DNA of 46,726 bases from Acrocarpospora catenulata (GTDB taxonomy: Bacteria; Actinomycetota; Actinomycetes; Streptosporangiales; Streptosporangiaceae), in assembly GCF_018476525.1 (NCBI RefSeq), contig NZ_JAHCST010000060.1:1-46726 (forward strand), in the 5' to 3' direction. Below the pieces are notes generated by a model, which was not told the DNA's origin, searched no databases, and was given only the letters and a program-made list of their open reading frames with translations. Within the stretch, counting starts at the first letter, position 1, and each line of letters starts with the position of its first letter. Position numbers and translations under genes: made by a program. Shown here piece after piece: positions 14,773 to 23,392 of the stretch.

Positions 14773-15348
14773 GTGTTGCTTTCTGATCGGGATCTTCGGG
14801 TGGAGATCGAGGCGGGGCGGGTCAAGCTGGATCCGTACGACCCGGAGATGATCCAGCCGTCAAGTGTCGATGTGCGGCTGGATCGGTACTTCCGGGTGTT
14901 CGAGAACCACAGGTATCCGCATATCGATCCCGCGATCGAGCAGCCCGATCTGACCAGGGAGGTCGAACCGGAGGGGGATGAGCCGTTCATCCTGCATCCG
15001 GGGGAGTTCGTCCTGGCCAGTACGTACGAGGTGATCAGCCTCCCGGACGACATCGCCAGCCGTCTGGAGGGGAAGAGCAGCCTGGGCAGGCTGGGGCTGT
15101 TGACGCACTCCACGGCGGGGTTCATCGACCCGGGGTTCGAGGGTCATGTCACGCTGGAACTGTCCAACGTCGCCACGTTGCCGATCAAGCTGTGGCCGGG
15201 GATGAAGATCGGTCAGTTGTGCATGTTCCGGCTGAGCTCCCCCGCCGACTTCCCGTACGGCTCCGCGCGGTACGGTTCCCGGTATCAGGGCCAGCGTGGC
15301 CCCACCCCAAGCCGTTCCTTCCTCAATTTCCACCGTACGAAAACGTGA
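14773..15348 (+). CDS. dcd: dCTP deaminase
   Basis: A 191-residue enzyme that deaminates dCTP to dUTP (in some actinobacteria also hydrolysing dUTP to dUMP) for thymidylate synthesis. Typical blocks are MLLSDRDLR at the start, [23 protein letters not shown] and [13 protein letters not shown] with the catalytic Glu in the last block, then [12 protein letters not shown] 14773 gives the usual family length; the frame upstream to 14641 is non-coding. It stands alone and is the first chromosomal gene to the right of the tRNA. Known bifunctional Dcd-Dut enzymes look very similar, so the second activity cannot be excluded. Confidence 0.93.
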   Translation: MLLSDRDLRVEIEAGRVKLDPYDPEMIQPSSVDVRLDRYFRVFENHRYPHIDPAIEQPDLTREVEPEGDEPFILHPGEFVLASTYEVISLPDDIASRLEGKSSLGRLGLLTHSTAGFIDPGFEGHVTLELSNVATLPIKLWPGMKIGQLCMFRLSSPADFPYGSARYGSRYQGQRGPTPSRSFLNFHRTKT

Positions 15349-15491
15349 TCCAGGGCAGAAACGACTGGAACACCAGGCAACCCTAAGAAGAAGAACAGGC
15401 GACATCTGGGCATGCTTGGGCTTAAGTTCGCATTTCACATCGTTGCCCGTACTCTTCTCTGCGGAACGCCCCTGCACCTCTGGAGATCGTC

Positions 15492-16109
15492 GTGCGCCTG
15501 CGTCTCACACCCCGTGAGGACAGTTACTACGACCTGTTCGCCGATTCCGCGAACAACCTCGTGACCGCTTCGCGCCTGCTGGTGGAGATCATCAGTGACG
15601 GCTCGGATCGGGAAGCCCTGGCCGAGAAAATGCGCGCCTGCGAACACGCAGGTGACGAGCGCACTCATGCGATCATGAATCGGCTGAACGAGAGCTTCAT
15701 CACCCCGTTCGACCGGGAGGACATCTACCGGCTCGCGTCCAGTCTTGACGATGTCATGGACTTCATGGAGGCGGCGGCCGACCTGATCGTGCTCTATCAG
15801 GTCGATCATCTACCCAAGGAGGTCGTCCGGCAGGTCGAGGTGTTGGAGCGGGCGGCCGAGCTGACCGCGGAGGCGATGCCGCGGCTGCGGTCGATGAAGA
15901 ACCTCAACGAGTACTGGATCGAGATCAACCGGCTGGAGAACCAGGCCGACCAGGTCTACCGGCGGCTGCTGGCCAAGCTCTTCGGCGGGGAGTACGACGC
16001 GCTGACCGTGCTGAAGATGAAAGAGATCATCGACCAGCTGGAGTCGGCGGCGGACGCGTTCGAGCGGGTCGCCAACACGGTCGAGTCGATCGCGGTCAAG
16101 GAAAGCTAA
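15492..16109 (+). CDS. DUF47 / PhoU-like phosphate transport accessory protein
   Basis: A 205-residue all-helical protein of the DUF47 (Pit accessory, PhoU-like) family: RLTPREDSYYDLF, RACEHAGDERTHAIMNRLN, ITPFDREDIYRLASSLDDV and LENQADQVYRRLL are the family blocks, with the acidic E/D-xxx-D motifs thought to bind metal. It starts at GTG 15492 after GGAG and its stop is directly followed by the GTG of the transporter, so the two form an operon. It probably modulates phosphate uptake. No clear PhoP box is visible in the 143 bp upstream. Confidence 0.9.
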   Translation: MRLRLTPREDSYYDLFADSANNLVTASRLLVEIISDGSDREALAEKMRACEHAGDERTHAIMNRLNESFITPFDREDIYRLASSLDDVMDFMEAAADLIVLYQVDHLPKEVVRQVEVLERAAELTAEAMPRLRSMKNLNEYWIEINRLENQADQVYRRLLAKLFGGEYDALTVLKMKEIIDQLESAADAFERVANTVESIAVKES

Positions 16110-17108
16110 GTGGAACTCGCCCTCGTCATCGGGGTGGTCGTCATCGCCCTGGTGTTCGACTACACCAACGGCTTTCACGACGCTGCCAACGCCATCGCCA
16201 CCTCCGTCTCCACCCGCGCGCTGACACCACGCGCGGCGCTGCTGATGGCGGCGGTGATGAACTTCATCGGCGCCCATCTGGGGACCCAGGTGGCCGCCAC
16301 CGTGGGCAAGGGGATCATCGATCCGCCGCAGGGGGCGCACGGGCTGGTCATCGTGGGGTCCGGCCTGGTCGGCGCGATCACCTGGAACATGATCACCTGG
16401 TACTTCGGGCTGCCCTCCTCCAGCAGTCACGCGCTGATCGGCGGCCTGGTCGGTTCGGCGCTGGCCGCCACCACCACCGTGCACTGGGACGGCGTGCTGG
16501 AGAAAGTGGTCATCCCGATGGTGCTCTCCCCGCTGGTCGGCTTCTCGCTGGCCGCGCTCATCATGATCGCGATTTTGTGGATCTTCCGCAACAGCAACCC
16601 CCACCGCACCGGCAAGGGGTTCCGGTACGCGCAGACGGTCTCGGCCGCCGCGATGGCGCTCGGGCACGGCCTGCAGGACGCGCAGAAGACCATGGGCGTC
16701 ATCTTCCTGGCCCTGGTCGTTGGCGGGTACGCGGTCCCCGGGGAGGACATCCCGCAGTGGGTGATCCTGGCCGCGGCGGGGGCCATCTCGCTCGGCACGT
16801 ACGCGGGTGGCTGGCGCATCATGCGCACCCTCGGGCGCCGGATCATCGCGCTGGACCCGCCGCGCGGGTTCGCCGCCGAGTCGGCCGCCGCGACCGTGCT
16901 GTACACGGCGGCCATCGGGTTCGGCGCGCCCATCTCCACCACGCACACCATCACCAGCGCGATCATGGGTGTGGGCGCCACCAAGCGGCTGTCAGCCGTG
17001 CGCTGGGGAGTGGCGGGCAACATCGTGACGGCCTGGGTGCTGACCATCCCGGCCGCCGCGCTGGTGGCCGCGGTGTCCTACTTCGCGCTGCACGGGCTCA
17101 TCGAGTAG
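16110..17108 (+). CDS. pit: inorganic phosphate transporter, Pit family
   Basis: A 332-residue membrane protein with about ten spans. The N-terminal FDYTNGFHDAANAIATSVSTRAL and the C-terminal GFGAPISTTHTITSAIMGVGA are the inverted-repeat PHO4 signatures of low-affinity proton/phosphate symporters, here with GLPSSSSHALIGGLVGS in the middle. The gene starts at GTG directly after the stop of the PhoU-like gene. The length is close to other actinobacterial PitH-type proteins and shorter than E. coli PitA. Confidence 0.92.
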   Translation: MELALVIGVVVIALVFDYTNGFHDAANAIATSVSTRALTPRAALLMAAVMNFIGAHLGTQVAATVGKGIIDPPQGAHGLVIVGSGLVGAITWNMITWYFGLPSSSSHALIGGLVGSALAATTTVHWDGVLEKVVIPMVLSPLVGFSLAALIMIAILWIFRNSNPHRTGKGFRYAQTVSAAAMALGHGLQDAQKTMGVIFLALVVGGYAVPGEDIPQWVILAAAGAISLGTYAGGWRIMRTLGRRIIALDPPRGFAAESAAATVLYTAAIGFGAPISTTHTITSAIMGVGATKRLSAVRWGVAGNIVTAWVLTIPAAALVAAVSYFALHGLIE

Positions 17109-17121
17109 CTGTACGGGCTCA

Positions 17122-18036
17122 TCAATCAGCCGGGTAGGCGTACATCACGTCGGTGTCCCACCGGCTGAAGCCGAGCGCCGTGTAGAGGCGGATGGCGGCC
17201 GTGTTGTCCTCGTCCACGTAGAGCATGACCTGGGAGAGGCCGCGGCCGCGCAGGTGGGCCAGGCCGGTCAGGGTGAGCGCCCGGCCCAGGCCGGTGCCCT
17301 GCTCGGCGGGGTCCACGCCGACCACGTAGACCTCGCCGATGGCCTCGTGGCCGTGGTCGTCCGCCCCGTGCACCTTGGTCCAGTGGAAGCCGGTCACCCG
17401 CCCGTCCCGTACGGCGAGAAAGAACCCGGCGGGGTCGAACCACGGCTCCTTCTCCCGCTGGGAGAGGTCGGCGGGGCTCCAGGACCCCTGCTCGGGATGG
17501 TGGGCGAACGCCCGCGCGTTGAGCGCGAGCCAATCCGACTCATCCTCCCCCGGGCGAAATATCCGGATCTGTACGCCTGGGGGGACCGCAGCCGCCGGCA
17601 ACGGCGCGAACAACGACCGCCGCATCTGCCACAACGACCGAACCCGGGCGAACCCCGCGGAAGCCGCCAGCCGCGCGGCCCCCGGATGATCCCCGTGCGC
17701 CCACAACCGCAGCCGCCCCCCGGGACTCTCCGCCAGCACGGCATCGAGCAACTCCCGCCCGAACCCCCGCCGCCGGTACTCGGGGTGCACCACCAGCTCC
17801 CCACTCGGCCCCGCCACCAGATCCGTAGGATCCAAATGGGCAAATCCCACGAGATTTCCGGAATGGTGGAGGAGGAGGGACCGGGCGCCGGTGTCCCCGC
17901 CGTACCGCAGATGGAGCATCACGTGCTCGTTCAGCGGCCGCACCCCGTCGGTCTCGGTAGCCGCTTCCACCAGCGCCAGCACCGAAGTTACCTGGTCGTC
18001 GCCCAACCGTTCCCGTATCATCACGTGCGCGTTCAT
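17122..18036 (-). CDS. mshD: mycothiol synthase
   Basis: A 304-residue tandem-GNAT acetyltransferase that acetylates Cys-GlcN-Ins in the last step of mycothiol synthesis, the actinobacterial thiol buffer. Each half has an acetyl-CoA motif: VHPEYRRRGFGREL near residue 80-95 and VDPAEQGTGLGRAL near 225-240. RLRLWAHGDHPGAARLA and SQVMLYVDEDNTAAIRLYTALGF are typical of MshD. I use ATG 18036; a GTG-type extension to 18045 adds only three residues. It is convergent with pit (14-bp gap) and divergent from the nucleotidase gene. Confidence 0.93.
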   Translation of the reverse strand: MNAHVMIRERLGDDQVTSVLALVEAATETDGVRPLNEHVMLHLRYGGDTGARSLLLHHSGNLVGFAHLDPTDLVAGPSGELVVHPEYRRRGFGRELLDAVLAESPGGRLRLWAHGDHPGAARLAASAGFARVRSLWQMRRSLFAPLPAAAVPPGVQIRIFRPGEDESDWLALNARAFAHHPEQGSWSPADLSQREKEPWFDPAGFFLAVRDGRVTGFHWTKVHGADDHGHEAIGEVYVVGVDPAEQGTGLGRALTLTGLAHLRGRGLSQVMLYVDEDNTAAIRLYTALGFSRWDTDVMYAYPAD

Positions 18037-18146
18037 GGAACGCACTCTACGACCCGGCTATTGGCAAATCCCGCCATGCACGCCTCTGTGGAATCGTTAC
18101 CTTTGAGACATTAGATGGCCAGACGGGTTCTCTACGCTCGGTGAGC

Positions 18147-19910
18147 ATGAGCTCAGCTTCCCTCAAACGACTCGCCGTGGCCGTGGTCGCCGCGGCGGGT
18201 GCGTTTGCCCTCGCGATGCCCACCGCGAGTGCGACACCCGCGCGCGACAATGTCAAGGACAAGGCCGAAGTCATCGGCAAAGGCAAGGAGAAGGAGAAGA
18301 CCGTTCCGGTCCGGCTCCTGTCCATCAACGACCTGCACGGCAACCTGGAGCCCCCGACCGGGTCGAGCGGCCGGATCGCCGACGAGACCGGCACCGTCGT
18401 CGACGGGGTGGGCGGTGCCGCCTACCTCGCCACCTACGTCAAGCAGTACAAGAACAAGGACACCGTGCTGGTCGCGGCCGGTGACCTGATCGGCGCCAGC
18501 CCGCTGCTGTCGGCCGCCTACCACGACGAGCCGACCGTCGAGTTCCTGGACATGCTCGGCCTGTCCACCTCCAGCGCCGGCAACCACGAGTTCGACGAGG
18601 GCTACACCGAGCTCAAGCGCATCATGAAGGGCGGCTGCCACCCGGTCGACGGGTGCTCCCCGGCCGGCAAGTGGAAGGGCTCGAAGTTCGACTTCATCGC
18701 CGCCAACGTGCTGGACAAGAAGAACAAGCACGCCCTGGCACCGTTCTACCTGGAGAAGATCAACGGCGAGAAGGTCGCCTTCATCGGTCTGGTCACCGCG
18801 ACCACCCCGAGCATCGTGACCGCCTCCGGCATCGCCGGCCTGAAGTTCACCGAGGAGGTCGCCGCGGCCAACCGGACCTCCAAGTTCCTCGCCAAGCGCG
18901 GCGTCAAGGCCCAGGTGGTCCTGGTGCACGAGGGTGACCAGGTCACCCCGAACCAGAGCCCGGACGCCTGCCCGGTCGTTCCCGGCCTCGGCTCCCGCAT
19001 CGCCAACGGCCTCGACGCCGAGGTTGACCTGGTCATCAGCGGCCACTCGCACCAGGCGTACATCTGCAAGGTCAACGACCCCAAGGGCAACCCCCGCGTC
19101 TTCACGCAGGGCTCCTCGTTCGGCCGGGTGCTGACCCAGATCGACTTCCAGATCGACAAGAACACCGGCGACATCGTGCGCTCCTCGGTCGTGGCGGACA
19201 ACCACGTGGTGCGCCGTACGGTGACCCCCGACGCGCAGACCGTCGCCTTCATCGACCTGTGGAAGTCGCGCACCTCCGCGGTGGCCAACAAGCCGATCGG
19301 CCGCATCACCGCCGACATGCCCAACACGGCCTCGGCGTCCGGTGAGGTCCCGCTGGGCAACCTGATCGCGGACGCCCAGCTGGAGGGCACCAAGACCGGC
19401 GGCAACGCGCAGATCGCGCTGATGAACCCGGGCGGCATCCGGGCCGGCCTCACCTACGCCGGCTCCTCGGCCGGTGAGGGCGACGGCGTGGTGACCTACG
19501 GCGAGGCGTTCACGGTCCAGCCGTTCAACAACCTGATGCAGGTGGTCACGCTGACCGGCGCCCAGCTGAAGCTGCTGCTTGAGCAGCAGTGGGTGGGCGG
19601 CCCGAACAACCAGGCGTTCACCAAGATCCTGCAGCCGTCGTCGAACTTCACCTACACCTACAGCACCAGCGCCGCCTGGGGCACGAAGGTGAGCAACATC
19701 AAGATCGACGGTCAGCCGGTGACCGACGCCCAGACCATCCGGGTCGCGGCCAACAACTTCCTGGTCGGCGGTGGCGACGCGTTCGCCGCCTTCACGAGCG
19801 GCACCGACCTGTGGAGCGGCCCGCTGGACATCGACGCGTTCGCCGCCTACCTGGGCGCGCACTCGCCGGTGGCGCCTCCGGTGGCCAACCACATCACGGT
19901 CATCCCGTAA
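18147..19910 (+). CDS. secreted 5'-nucleotidase / cyclic phosphodiesterase
   Basis: A 587-residue exported enzyme. Signal peptide: KRL, hydrophobic VAVVAAAGAFALAM, cleavage near ASATPA. The metallophosphatase domain has LLSINDLHGN, AAGDLIGASP, SAGNHEFDEG and VISGHSHQAY (two-metal site). The C-terminal nucleotidase domain has NLIADAQLEG, ALMNPGGIRAGL and TYGEAFTVQPFNN. It releases phosphate and nucleosides from extracellular nucleotides. There is no LPxTG anchor or lipobox, so it is probably released. GTG 18141 is an alternative start. A strong terminator follows. Confidence 0.9.
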   Translation: MSSASLKRLAVAVVAAAGAFALAMPTASATPARDNVKDKAEVIGKGKEKEKTVPVRLLSINDLHGNLEPPTGSSGRIADETGTVVDGVGGAAYLATYVKQYKNKDTVLVAAGDLIGASPLLSAAYHDEPTVEFLDMLGLSTSSAGNHEFDEGYTELKRIMKGGCHPVDGCSPAGKWKGSKFDFIAANVLDKKNKHALAPFYLEKINGEKVAFIGLVTATTPSIVTASGIAGLKFTEEVAAANRTSKFLAKRGVKAQVVLVHEGDQVTPNQSPDACPVVPGLGSRIANGLDAEVDLVISGHSHQAYICKVNDPKGNPRVFTQGSSFGRVLTQIDFQIDKNTGDIVRSSVVADNHVVRRTVTPDAQTVAFIDLWKSRTSAVANKPIGRITADMPNTASASGEVPLGNLIADAQLEGTKTGGNAQIALMNPGGIRAGLTYAGSSAGEGDGVVTYGEAFTVQPFNNLMQVVTLTGAQLKLLLEQQWVGGPNNQAFTKILQPSSNFTYTYSTSAAWGTKVSNIKIDGQPVTDAQTIRVAANNFLVGGGDAFAAFTSGTDLWSGPLDIDAFAAYLGAHSPVAPPVANHITVIP

Positions 19911-19923
19911 TCAGGTAAGCGAA

Positions 19924-19953
19924 AGGCCCTCCGGGTGAACACCCGGAGGGCCT
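19924..19953. terminator. bidirectional terminator
   Basis: AGGCCCTCCGGGTG (19924-19937) and its exact complement (19940-19953) form a 14-bp stem with a 2-nt AA loop, flanked by GAA and TTC. It lies between the convergent nucleotidase and glnR genes. Confidence 0.88.
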
Positions 19954-19972
19954 TCTCACATCTCAGGTACGG

Positions 19973-20686
19973 CTAACGCCGCACGACCTCGGGCACCTCG
20001 GCGTGCTCGTTCCCACGGTCGGGGACGAACCGGTAGCCGACGTTCCGCACGGTCCCGATCAGCGACTCGTACTCGGCGCCCAGCTTGGCGCGCAGGCGCC
20101 GGACGTGCACGTCCACCGTCCGGGTGCCGCCGAAGTAGTCGTAACCCCAGACCTCCTGGAGCAGCTGAGCCCGGGTGAACACCCGCCCGGGGTGCTGGGC
20201 CAGGTACTTCAGCAGCTCGAACTCCTTGAAGGTGAGGTCGAGCGCACGACCGCGCAGGCGGGCCGTGTACGTGGCCTCGTCGATGGCCAGGTCGCCGCTG
20301 CGGATCTCGTCGGGCACCTCCTCGGCGGCGGCCAGGGAGAGCTTCCCGACGGCCATCCGCAGCCGGGCCTCCACCTCGGCGGGGCCGGCGGTGTCCAGGA
20401 TGACGTCGTCGGCACCCCATTCGGCGGTCATCGCCGCCAGCCCGCCTTCGGTCACCACGACCATCAGCGGGCAGTCGATTCCCGTCGTGCGGAGCAGCCG
20501 GCACAGGCTCTTGGCCTGGACCAGCTCGCGCCGGGCGTCCACCAGGATGGCGTCCGCGGGGGGCGCGTCGATCAGGGCCGAGGCCTCGGCCGGGGCGACC
20601 CGGACCGAGTGCAACAACAGGCCGAGCGCGGGCAGCACTTCCGCGGACGGTTCCAGGGCATTGGTAAGCAGGAGCAGATTGCTCAA
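19973..20686 (-). CDS. glnR: orphan OmpR-type response regulator GlnR
   Basis: A 237-residue regulator. The receiver part ([20 protein letters not shown]…, Asp at position 50 in [21 protein letters not shown]) lacks the usual acidic pocket, as in GlnR, which works without phosphorylation. The C-terminal winged helix ([53 protein letters not shown]) is nearly invariant with Streptomyces GlnR. GlnR controls nitrogen assimilation genes (glutamine synthetase, ammonium transport, nitrate use). The start is TTG 20686 with GAGGAG nine bases upstream. A 20-codon upstream ORF ends over this start codon. No kinase gene is adjacent, consistent with an orphan. Confidence 0.87.
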   Translation of the reverse strand: MSNLLLLTNALEPSAEVLPALGLLLHSVRVAPAEASALIDAPPADAILVDARRELVQAKSLCRLLRTTGIDCPLMVVVTEGGLAAMTAEWGADDVILDTAGPAEVEARLRMAVGKLSLAAAEEVPDEIRSGDLAIDEATYTARLRGRALDLTFKEFELLKYLAQHPGRVFTRAQLLQEVWGYDYFGGTRTVDVHVRRLRAKLGAEYESLIGTVRNVGYRFVPDRGNEHAEVPEVVRR

Positions 20687-20745
20687 GGGGCCTCCTCGCC
20701 TAACGGCAGGGCGCGCCGGGAGAGCACCGCGCTGTGCACGATCAC
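20683..20745 (-). CDS. 20-codon upstream ORF with a TTA codon, coupled to glnR
   Basis: GTG 20745 follows GAAGGAGG at ideal distance (7 nt) and opens a frame for [20 protein letters not shown], ending with a TGA that overlaps the TTG start of glnR. Codon 15 is TTA, which in differentiating actinomycetes needs the bldA tRNA. The peptide itself is unlike known leader peptides. It could couple glnR translation to leucyl-tRNA(UUA) supply; this is inference from architecture only. Confidence 0.5.
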   Translation of the reverse strand: MIVHSAVLSRRALPLGEEAP

Positions 20746-20897
20746 AGGCTCGCCTCCTTCATCCGCGTTCACGGTGGATCGGTCCGGTCCGGCCGATCAC
20801 CGTCCTAAACACGTAAGGACCCGGGGGCTACGTCGCCCAGGTCCCGTTGTTCGTAGATTAGCCCACAGCATGTTTGCGTCCAATGTGAGTCCCCCGT

Positions 20898-20913
20898 GTG
20901 AACACCGCTTCAC
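20898..20913. promoter_or_regulatory. inverted repeat GTGAA-N6-TTCAC between glnR and moaD-like gene
   Basis: A perfect 5-6-5 inverted repeat in the 230-bp divergent region (20746-20975), about 60 bp before the moaD-like start. The form fits a dimeric regulator site. The region also holds a hairpin-forming stretch near 20817-20850 and must contain promoters in both directions. The regulator is unknown. Confidence 0.4.
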
Positions 20914-20975
20914 GTGGAGAATCACCGTAATCTTGTGGTTACCCTGTGTGTCGAAATCTGGGGCAGGTGAGGCGT

Positions 20976-21224
20976 ATGGCAACGGGAACGGTTCGTTTCT
21001 GGGCTGCGGCAAAGGAAGCGGCTGGTGTCGCCGAACAACCGTTCGTGGCCGAAACCCTCGGGGATCTTGTAGCCAAAATCACAGTAAATCCTGATTTGGC
21101 GAGGGTGGTGAGACGGTGTTCTTTCTTGATCGACGGAGCTCCGGCCGGCACCCGCGACCCGTACACGATCGACCTTCCCGAAGGTTCCGTTGTCGAGGTT
21201 TTGCCGCCATTTGCCGGCGGCTAG
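20976..21224 (+). CDS. MoaD/ThiS family sulfur-carrier protein
   Basis: An 82-residue ubiquitin-fold protein: ATGTVRFWAAAKEAAGVAEQ at the start, FLIDGAPAG in the middle and the C-terminal VEVLPPFAGG. The terminal Gly-Gly is the residue pair that is adenylated and turned into a thiocarboxylate. The beginning VRFWAAAKEAAG is typical of MoaD (molybdopterin synthase small subunit), but no moaE or moeB gene lies nearby; a sulfurtransferase operon follows 3 kb downstream, so other sulfur transfer is possible. ATG 20976 fits the fold; an upstream GTG would add a non-homologous extension. Confidence 0.82.
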   Translation: MATGTVRFWAAAKEAAGVAEQPFVAETLGDLVAKITVNPDLARVVRRCSFLIDGAPAGTRDPYTIDLPEGSVVEVLPPFAGG

Positions 21225-21260
21225 GCTGGATCACAAAGTACGCAAAACCGGAGGAATGCG

Positions 21261-21941
21261 GTGCGCAAACTGATGGTGTCGATCCTCGTGCTCGGCATCC
21301 TGCTCGTGATCCTCGACCGGGTCGCGGTCGTGGGTGTGCAGCGCGAGATCGCCCGTCAGATCGAGGCCAAGTACAAGCTGGAGGCCACCCCCACCGTCAC
21401 CATCGAGGGCATCCCCTTCCTCACCCAGGCGCTGGCCGGCCGGTATGAGGAGATCTCCATCCAAATAGGCGGCATCACTCAGCATGGCGTGAAACTCTCG
21501 GGTATCGACGCCACCCTCAACGGAGTCAACGCCCCCCTGATGGACCTCATCCAGAACGCCGCCGCGGTGGATCTGCGCGCCGAGCGCGTCACCGCCACCA
21601 TCGTCATCTCCAGGGAGACCTTGGACGCCCGCGCCCCGCGCGGCATCAAGGTCGAGGGTACGGGCGACGCCCTGCGTGTCTCCGGCAACCTCAACGTGCT
21701 CGGCCAGCAGGTCCCGGTCACCGCCGACCTGAAGGTCGAGGTCAACCGCGGCGCGGTACGGCTCACGCCGACCAACGTGAAGCTCGCCGGCGGCGTGCCG
21801 GTGCCCAACGCCAACCGCCTCATGACCTTCACCGTGCCGATCGGGGAGCTGCCGTTCAACCTGCGGATCACCAGCGTCCGTACCACGCCGGAAGGCCTGG
21901 CCGTTCAGGGCAGTGCGACCGATGTTCCGCTCCGGAGCTGA
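21261..21941 (+). CDS. LmeA-like DUF2993 protein, exported/periplasmic
   Basis: A 226-residue protein with one N-terminal hydrophobic segment (LMVSILVLGILLVILDRVAV, signal anchor) followed by a beta-rich DUF2993 domain (KYKLEATPTVTIEGIPFLTQ, VKLSGIDATLNGV, RVSGNLNVLGQQVPVTADLK). In mycobacteria LmeA of this family is a phospholipid-binding periplasmic protein needed for mannosylation of lipoglycans. The exact role here is unknown. It starts at GTG 21261 after GGAGG and overlaps or abuts the sigma factor gene, so the three genes to 23312 probably share a transcript. Confidence 0.82.
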   Translation: MRKLMVSILVLGILLVILDRVAVVGVQREIARQIEAKYKLEATPTVTIEGIPFLTQALAGRYEEISIQIGGITQHGVKLSGIDATLNGVNAPLMDLIQNAAAVDLRAERVTATIVISRETLDARAPRGIKVEGTGDALRVSGNLNVLGQQVPVTADLKVEVNRGAVRLTPTNVKLAGGVPVPNANRLMTFTVPIGELPFNLRITSVRTTPEGLAVQGSATDVPLRS

Positions 21942-22479
21942 ACCGGACGGGCAGCCCGTCCGTCAGGTAGATGTGAGCCCAGCTGGCACCGCGGACGAGG
22001 AACTCGTGCGAGCGCTGTTCGACGACCACGCCGGGCCACTCTACGGCTACGTGGTGCGCCTGACGGGTGACCCGGGCAGGGCGGAGGACATCGTGCAGGA
22101 GACCATCCTGCGAGCCTGGCGCAATCCGGTCGCCGACCGGCCGGTGCGGGCGTGGCTGTTCACCGTGGCCCGCAACCTCGTCGTGGACCAGCACCGGGCC
22201 CGCAAGTCGCGGCCCCCGGAGACCGGCGACGACGCGCTGGCGGTCCTGCCGGCCGAGGACGAACTGGAAAAGGCCGTCGAGTCGTGGGCGATCGCCGAGG
22301 CGCTCGCCTCGCTCCGGGCCGACCATCGAGAGGTGCTGCTGGCCGTGTACTACGGAGGCCAGTCCGTGAAGGAGGCGTCGGAGTCCCTGGGGATTCCGCA
22401 AGGTACGGTCAAGTCGCGGACGTACTACGCGCTCCGCGCACTCAAGCTGGCGCTGGAGGAGCGGGGGCTGGCACCATGA
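21922..22479 (+). CDS. ECF (group 4) sigma factor
   Basis: A 185-residue sigma factor. Region 2 is LFDDHAGPLYGYVVRLTGD, EDIVQETILRAWRNP and RAWLFTVARNLVVDQHRAR; region 4 is REVLLAVYYGGQSVKEASES and IPQGTVKSRTYYALRALK. It directs RNA polymerase to a small regulon, and the gene for its cognate anti-sigma factor follows with ATGA overlap. The start is uncertain: ATG 21922 overlaps the LmeA-like gene by 20 bp, while GTG 21973 would remove a non-conserved leader. The pair resembles mycobacterial SigL-RslA in layout, but I do not assign the subgroup. Confidence 0.88.
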   Translation: MFRSGAEPDGQPVRQVDVSPAGTADEELVRALFDDHAGPLYGYVVRLTGDPGRAEDIVQETILRAWRNPVADRPVRAWLFTVARNLVVDQHRARKSRPPETGDDALAVLPAEDELEKAVESWAIAEALASLRADHREVLLAVYYGGQSVKEASESLGIPQGTVKSRTYYALRALKLALEERGLAP

Positions 22480-23312
22480 CGCGGCACACCACCCCCTGCG
22501 ACGAGGTACGGCTCTCGCTCGGCGTCTACGTGCTCGGCGCGCTGGACGAGCGGGAGAGCGCGCTGGTGGAGGCCCACCTGGACACCTGCCCGGCCTGCCA
22601 GGACGAACTGGCCGAGCTGTCCGGTCTGCCGCCGCTGCTGAGCCGGGTGAGCGTGGCCGACATCCAGTTGGCCGCCGCGCCGCCCCGGGCGGTGCTGGAC
22701 CGGCTGCTGGCCGACTCGGCCAAGCGCCACAAGCGCTCCCGCCTGCTGCTCACGCTGGCCGCCTCGGTGGTGCTGATGGCGGTCGGCGGCTCGGTGGTGG
22801 TCTCCACCATGCAGGCCCGCCAGGAGACGGCCGCCACGGTCGCGGGGGCAGCCCCGGAGGCGGCGGCCCCCGAGGCGCGTTCACCCGGCGATGGCGCGGG
22901 CGACACCGCGTTCTCCGCGCCGGTGGAGACGGCCGCCAAGGACAGTCCCATGGCCGAGAGCCAGCTCAAGACCGAGCAGGTCTGGTACGAGGGCAGCTCG
23001 GGCCCGGTCAATCTCGCCCTGGGTCTGGTCCCGGAGGAGGGCGGCACCCGGGTGGACATCGAGCTGTCCGGCGTCCCGGCGGGCACGGCCTGCCGCCTGA
23101 TCGCGGTGGACCGGAACGGCACCGTCTCGCCGGTCTCCAGCTGGACCGTGAAGGCCCAGGACTACCAGGGCACCCGGGCCAGGCTGCCGTCGGGCTCCTC
23201 GGAGTACACCATCGAGCAGATCGACCGGTTCGAGCTGATCACCTCGGCGGGCCGGCAACTGGTCGCCGTCCCGATCGGGCCCAGTCCGGTGCCGCGTTCG
23301 TCCGGGCCGTGA
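22476..23312 (+). CDS. zinc-binding anti-sigma factor, membrane anchored
   Basis: A 278-residue protein. The N-terminal zinc anti-sigma domain has Cys8 and the motif HLDTCPACQDEL near residues 38-49 (HxxxCxxC). A single membrane span (LLLTLAASVVLMAVGGSVVV) lies near 92-112, and an Ala/Pro/Glu-rich linker leads to an extracytoplasmic beta domain (about 165-270; VWYEGSSGPVNLALGLVPEE, TACRLIAVDRNG, SSWTVKAQDYQGT). It holds the sigma factor at the membrane until redox or envelope stress, as known for RslA and RsrA relatives. ATGA overlap with the sigma gene. Confidence 0.9.
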   Translation: MTRHTTPCDEVRLSLGVYVLGALDERESALVEAHLDTCPACQDELAELSGLPPLLSRVSVADIQLAAAPPRAVLDRLLADSAKRHKRSRLLLTLAASVVLMAVGGSVVVSTMQARQETAATVAGAAPEAAAPEARSPGDGAGDTAFSAPVETAAKDSPMAESQLKTEQVWYEGSSGPVNLALGLVPEEGGTRVDIELSGVPAGTACRLIAVDRNGTVSPVSSWTVKAQDYQGTRARLPSGSSEYTIEQIDRFELITSAGRQLVAVPIGPSPVPRSSGP

Positions 23313-23358
23313 AAAGTTCCGCGTCGTGAAAAGTCCCGCGTCGTGAAAGGTCCCGGGA
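23308..23358. repeat. three tandem 17-bp repeats after the anti-sigma gene
   Basis: CGTGAAAAGTTCCGCGT, CGTGAAAAGTCCCGCGT and CGTGAAAGGTCCCGGGA stand head to tail (23308, 23325, 23342), starting over the last codons of the anti-sigma gene. A hairpin-prone CCCGGGAATTCCTCCCGGG stretch follows. The repeats look like recent slippage. Confidence 0.75.
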
Positions 23359-23392
23359 ATTCCTCCCGGGGGTTGCTGGTTCTTCAGCGGTG

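Noticed and set aside
18153-19892. Minus-strand open frame of 579 codons opposite the 5'-nucleotidase
   Set aside because: Antisense shadow; the + frame has a signal peptide and all metallophosphatase motifs.
20920-20945. Possible GlnR box (GTAAC-N6-ATTAC on the minus strand) upstream of glnR
   Set aside because: Only one imperfect pair of half-sites matches; GlnR sites normally need better a/b-site agreement.
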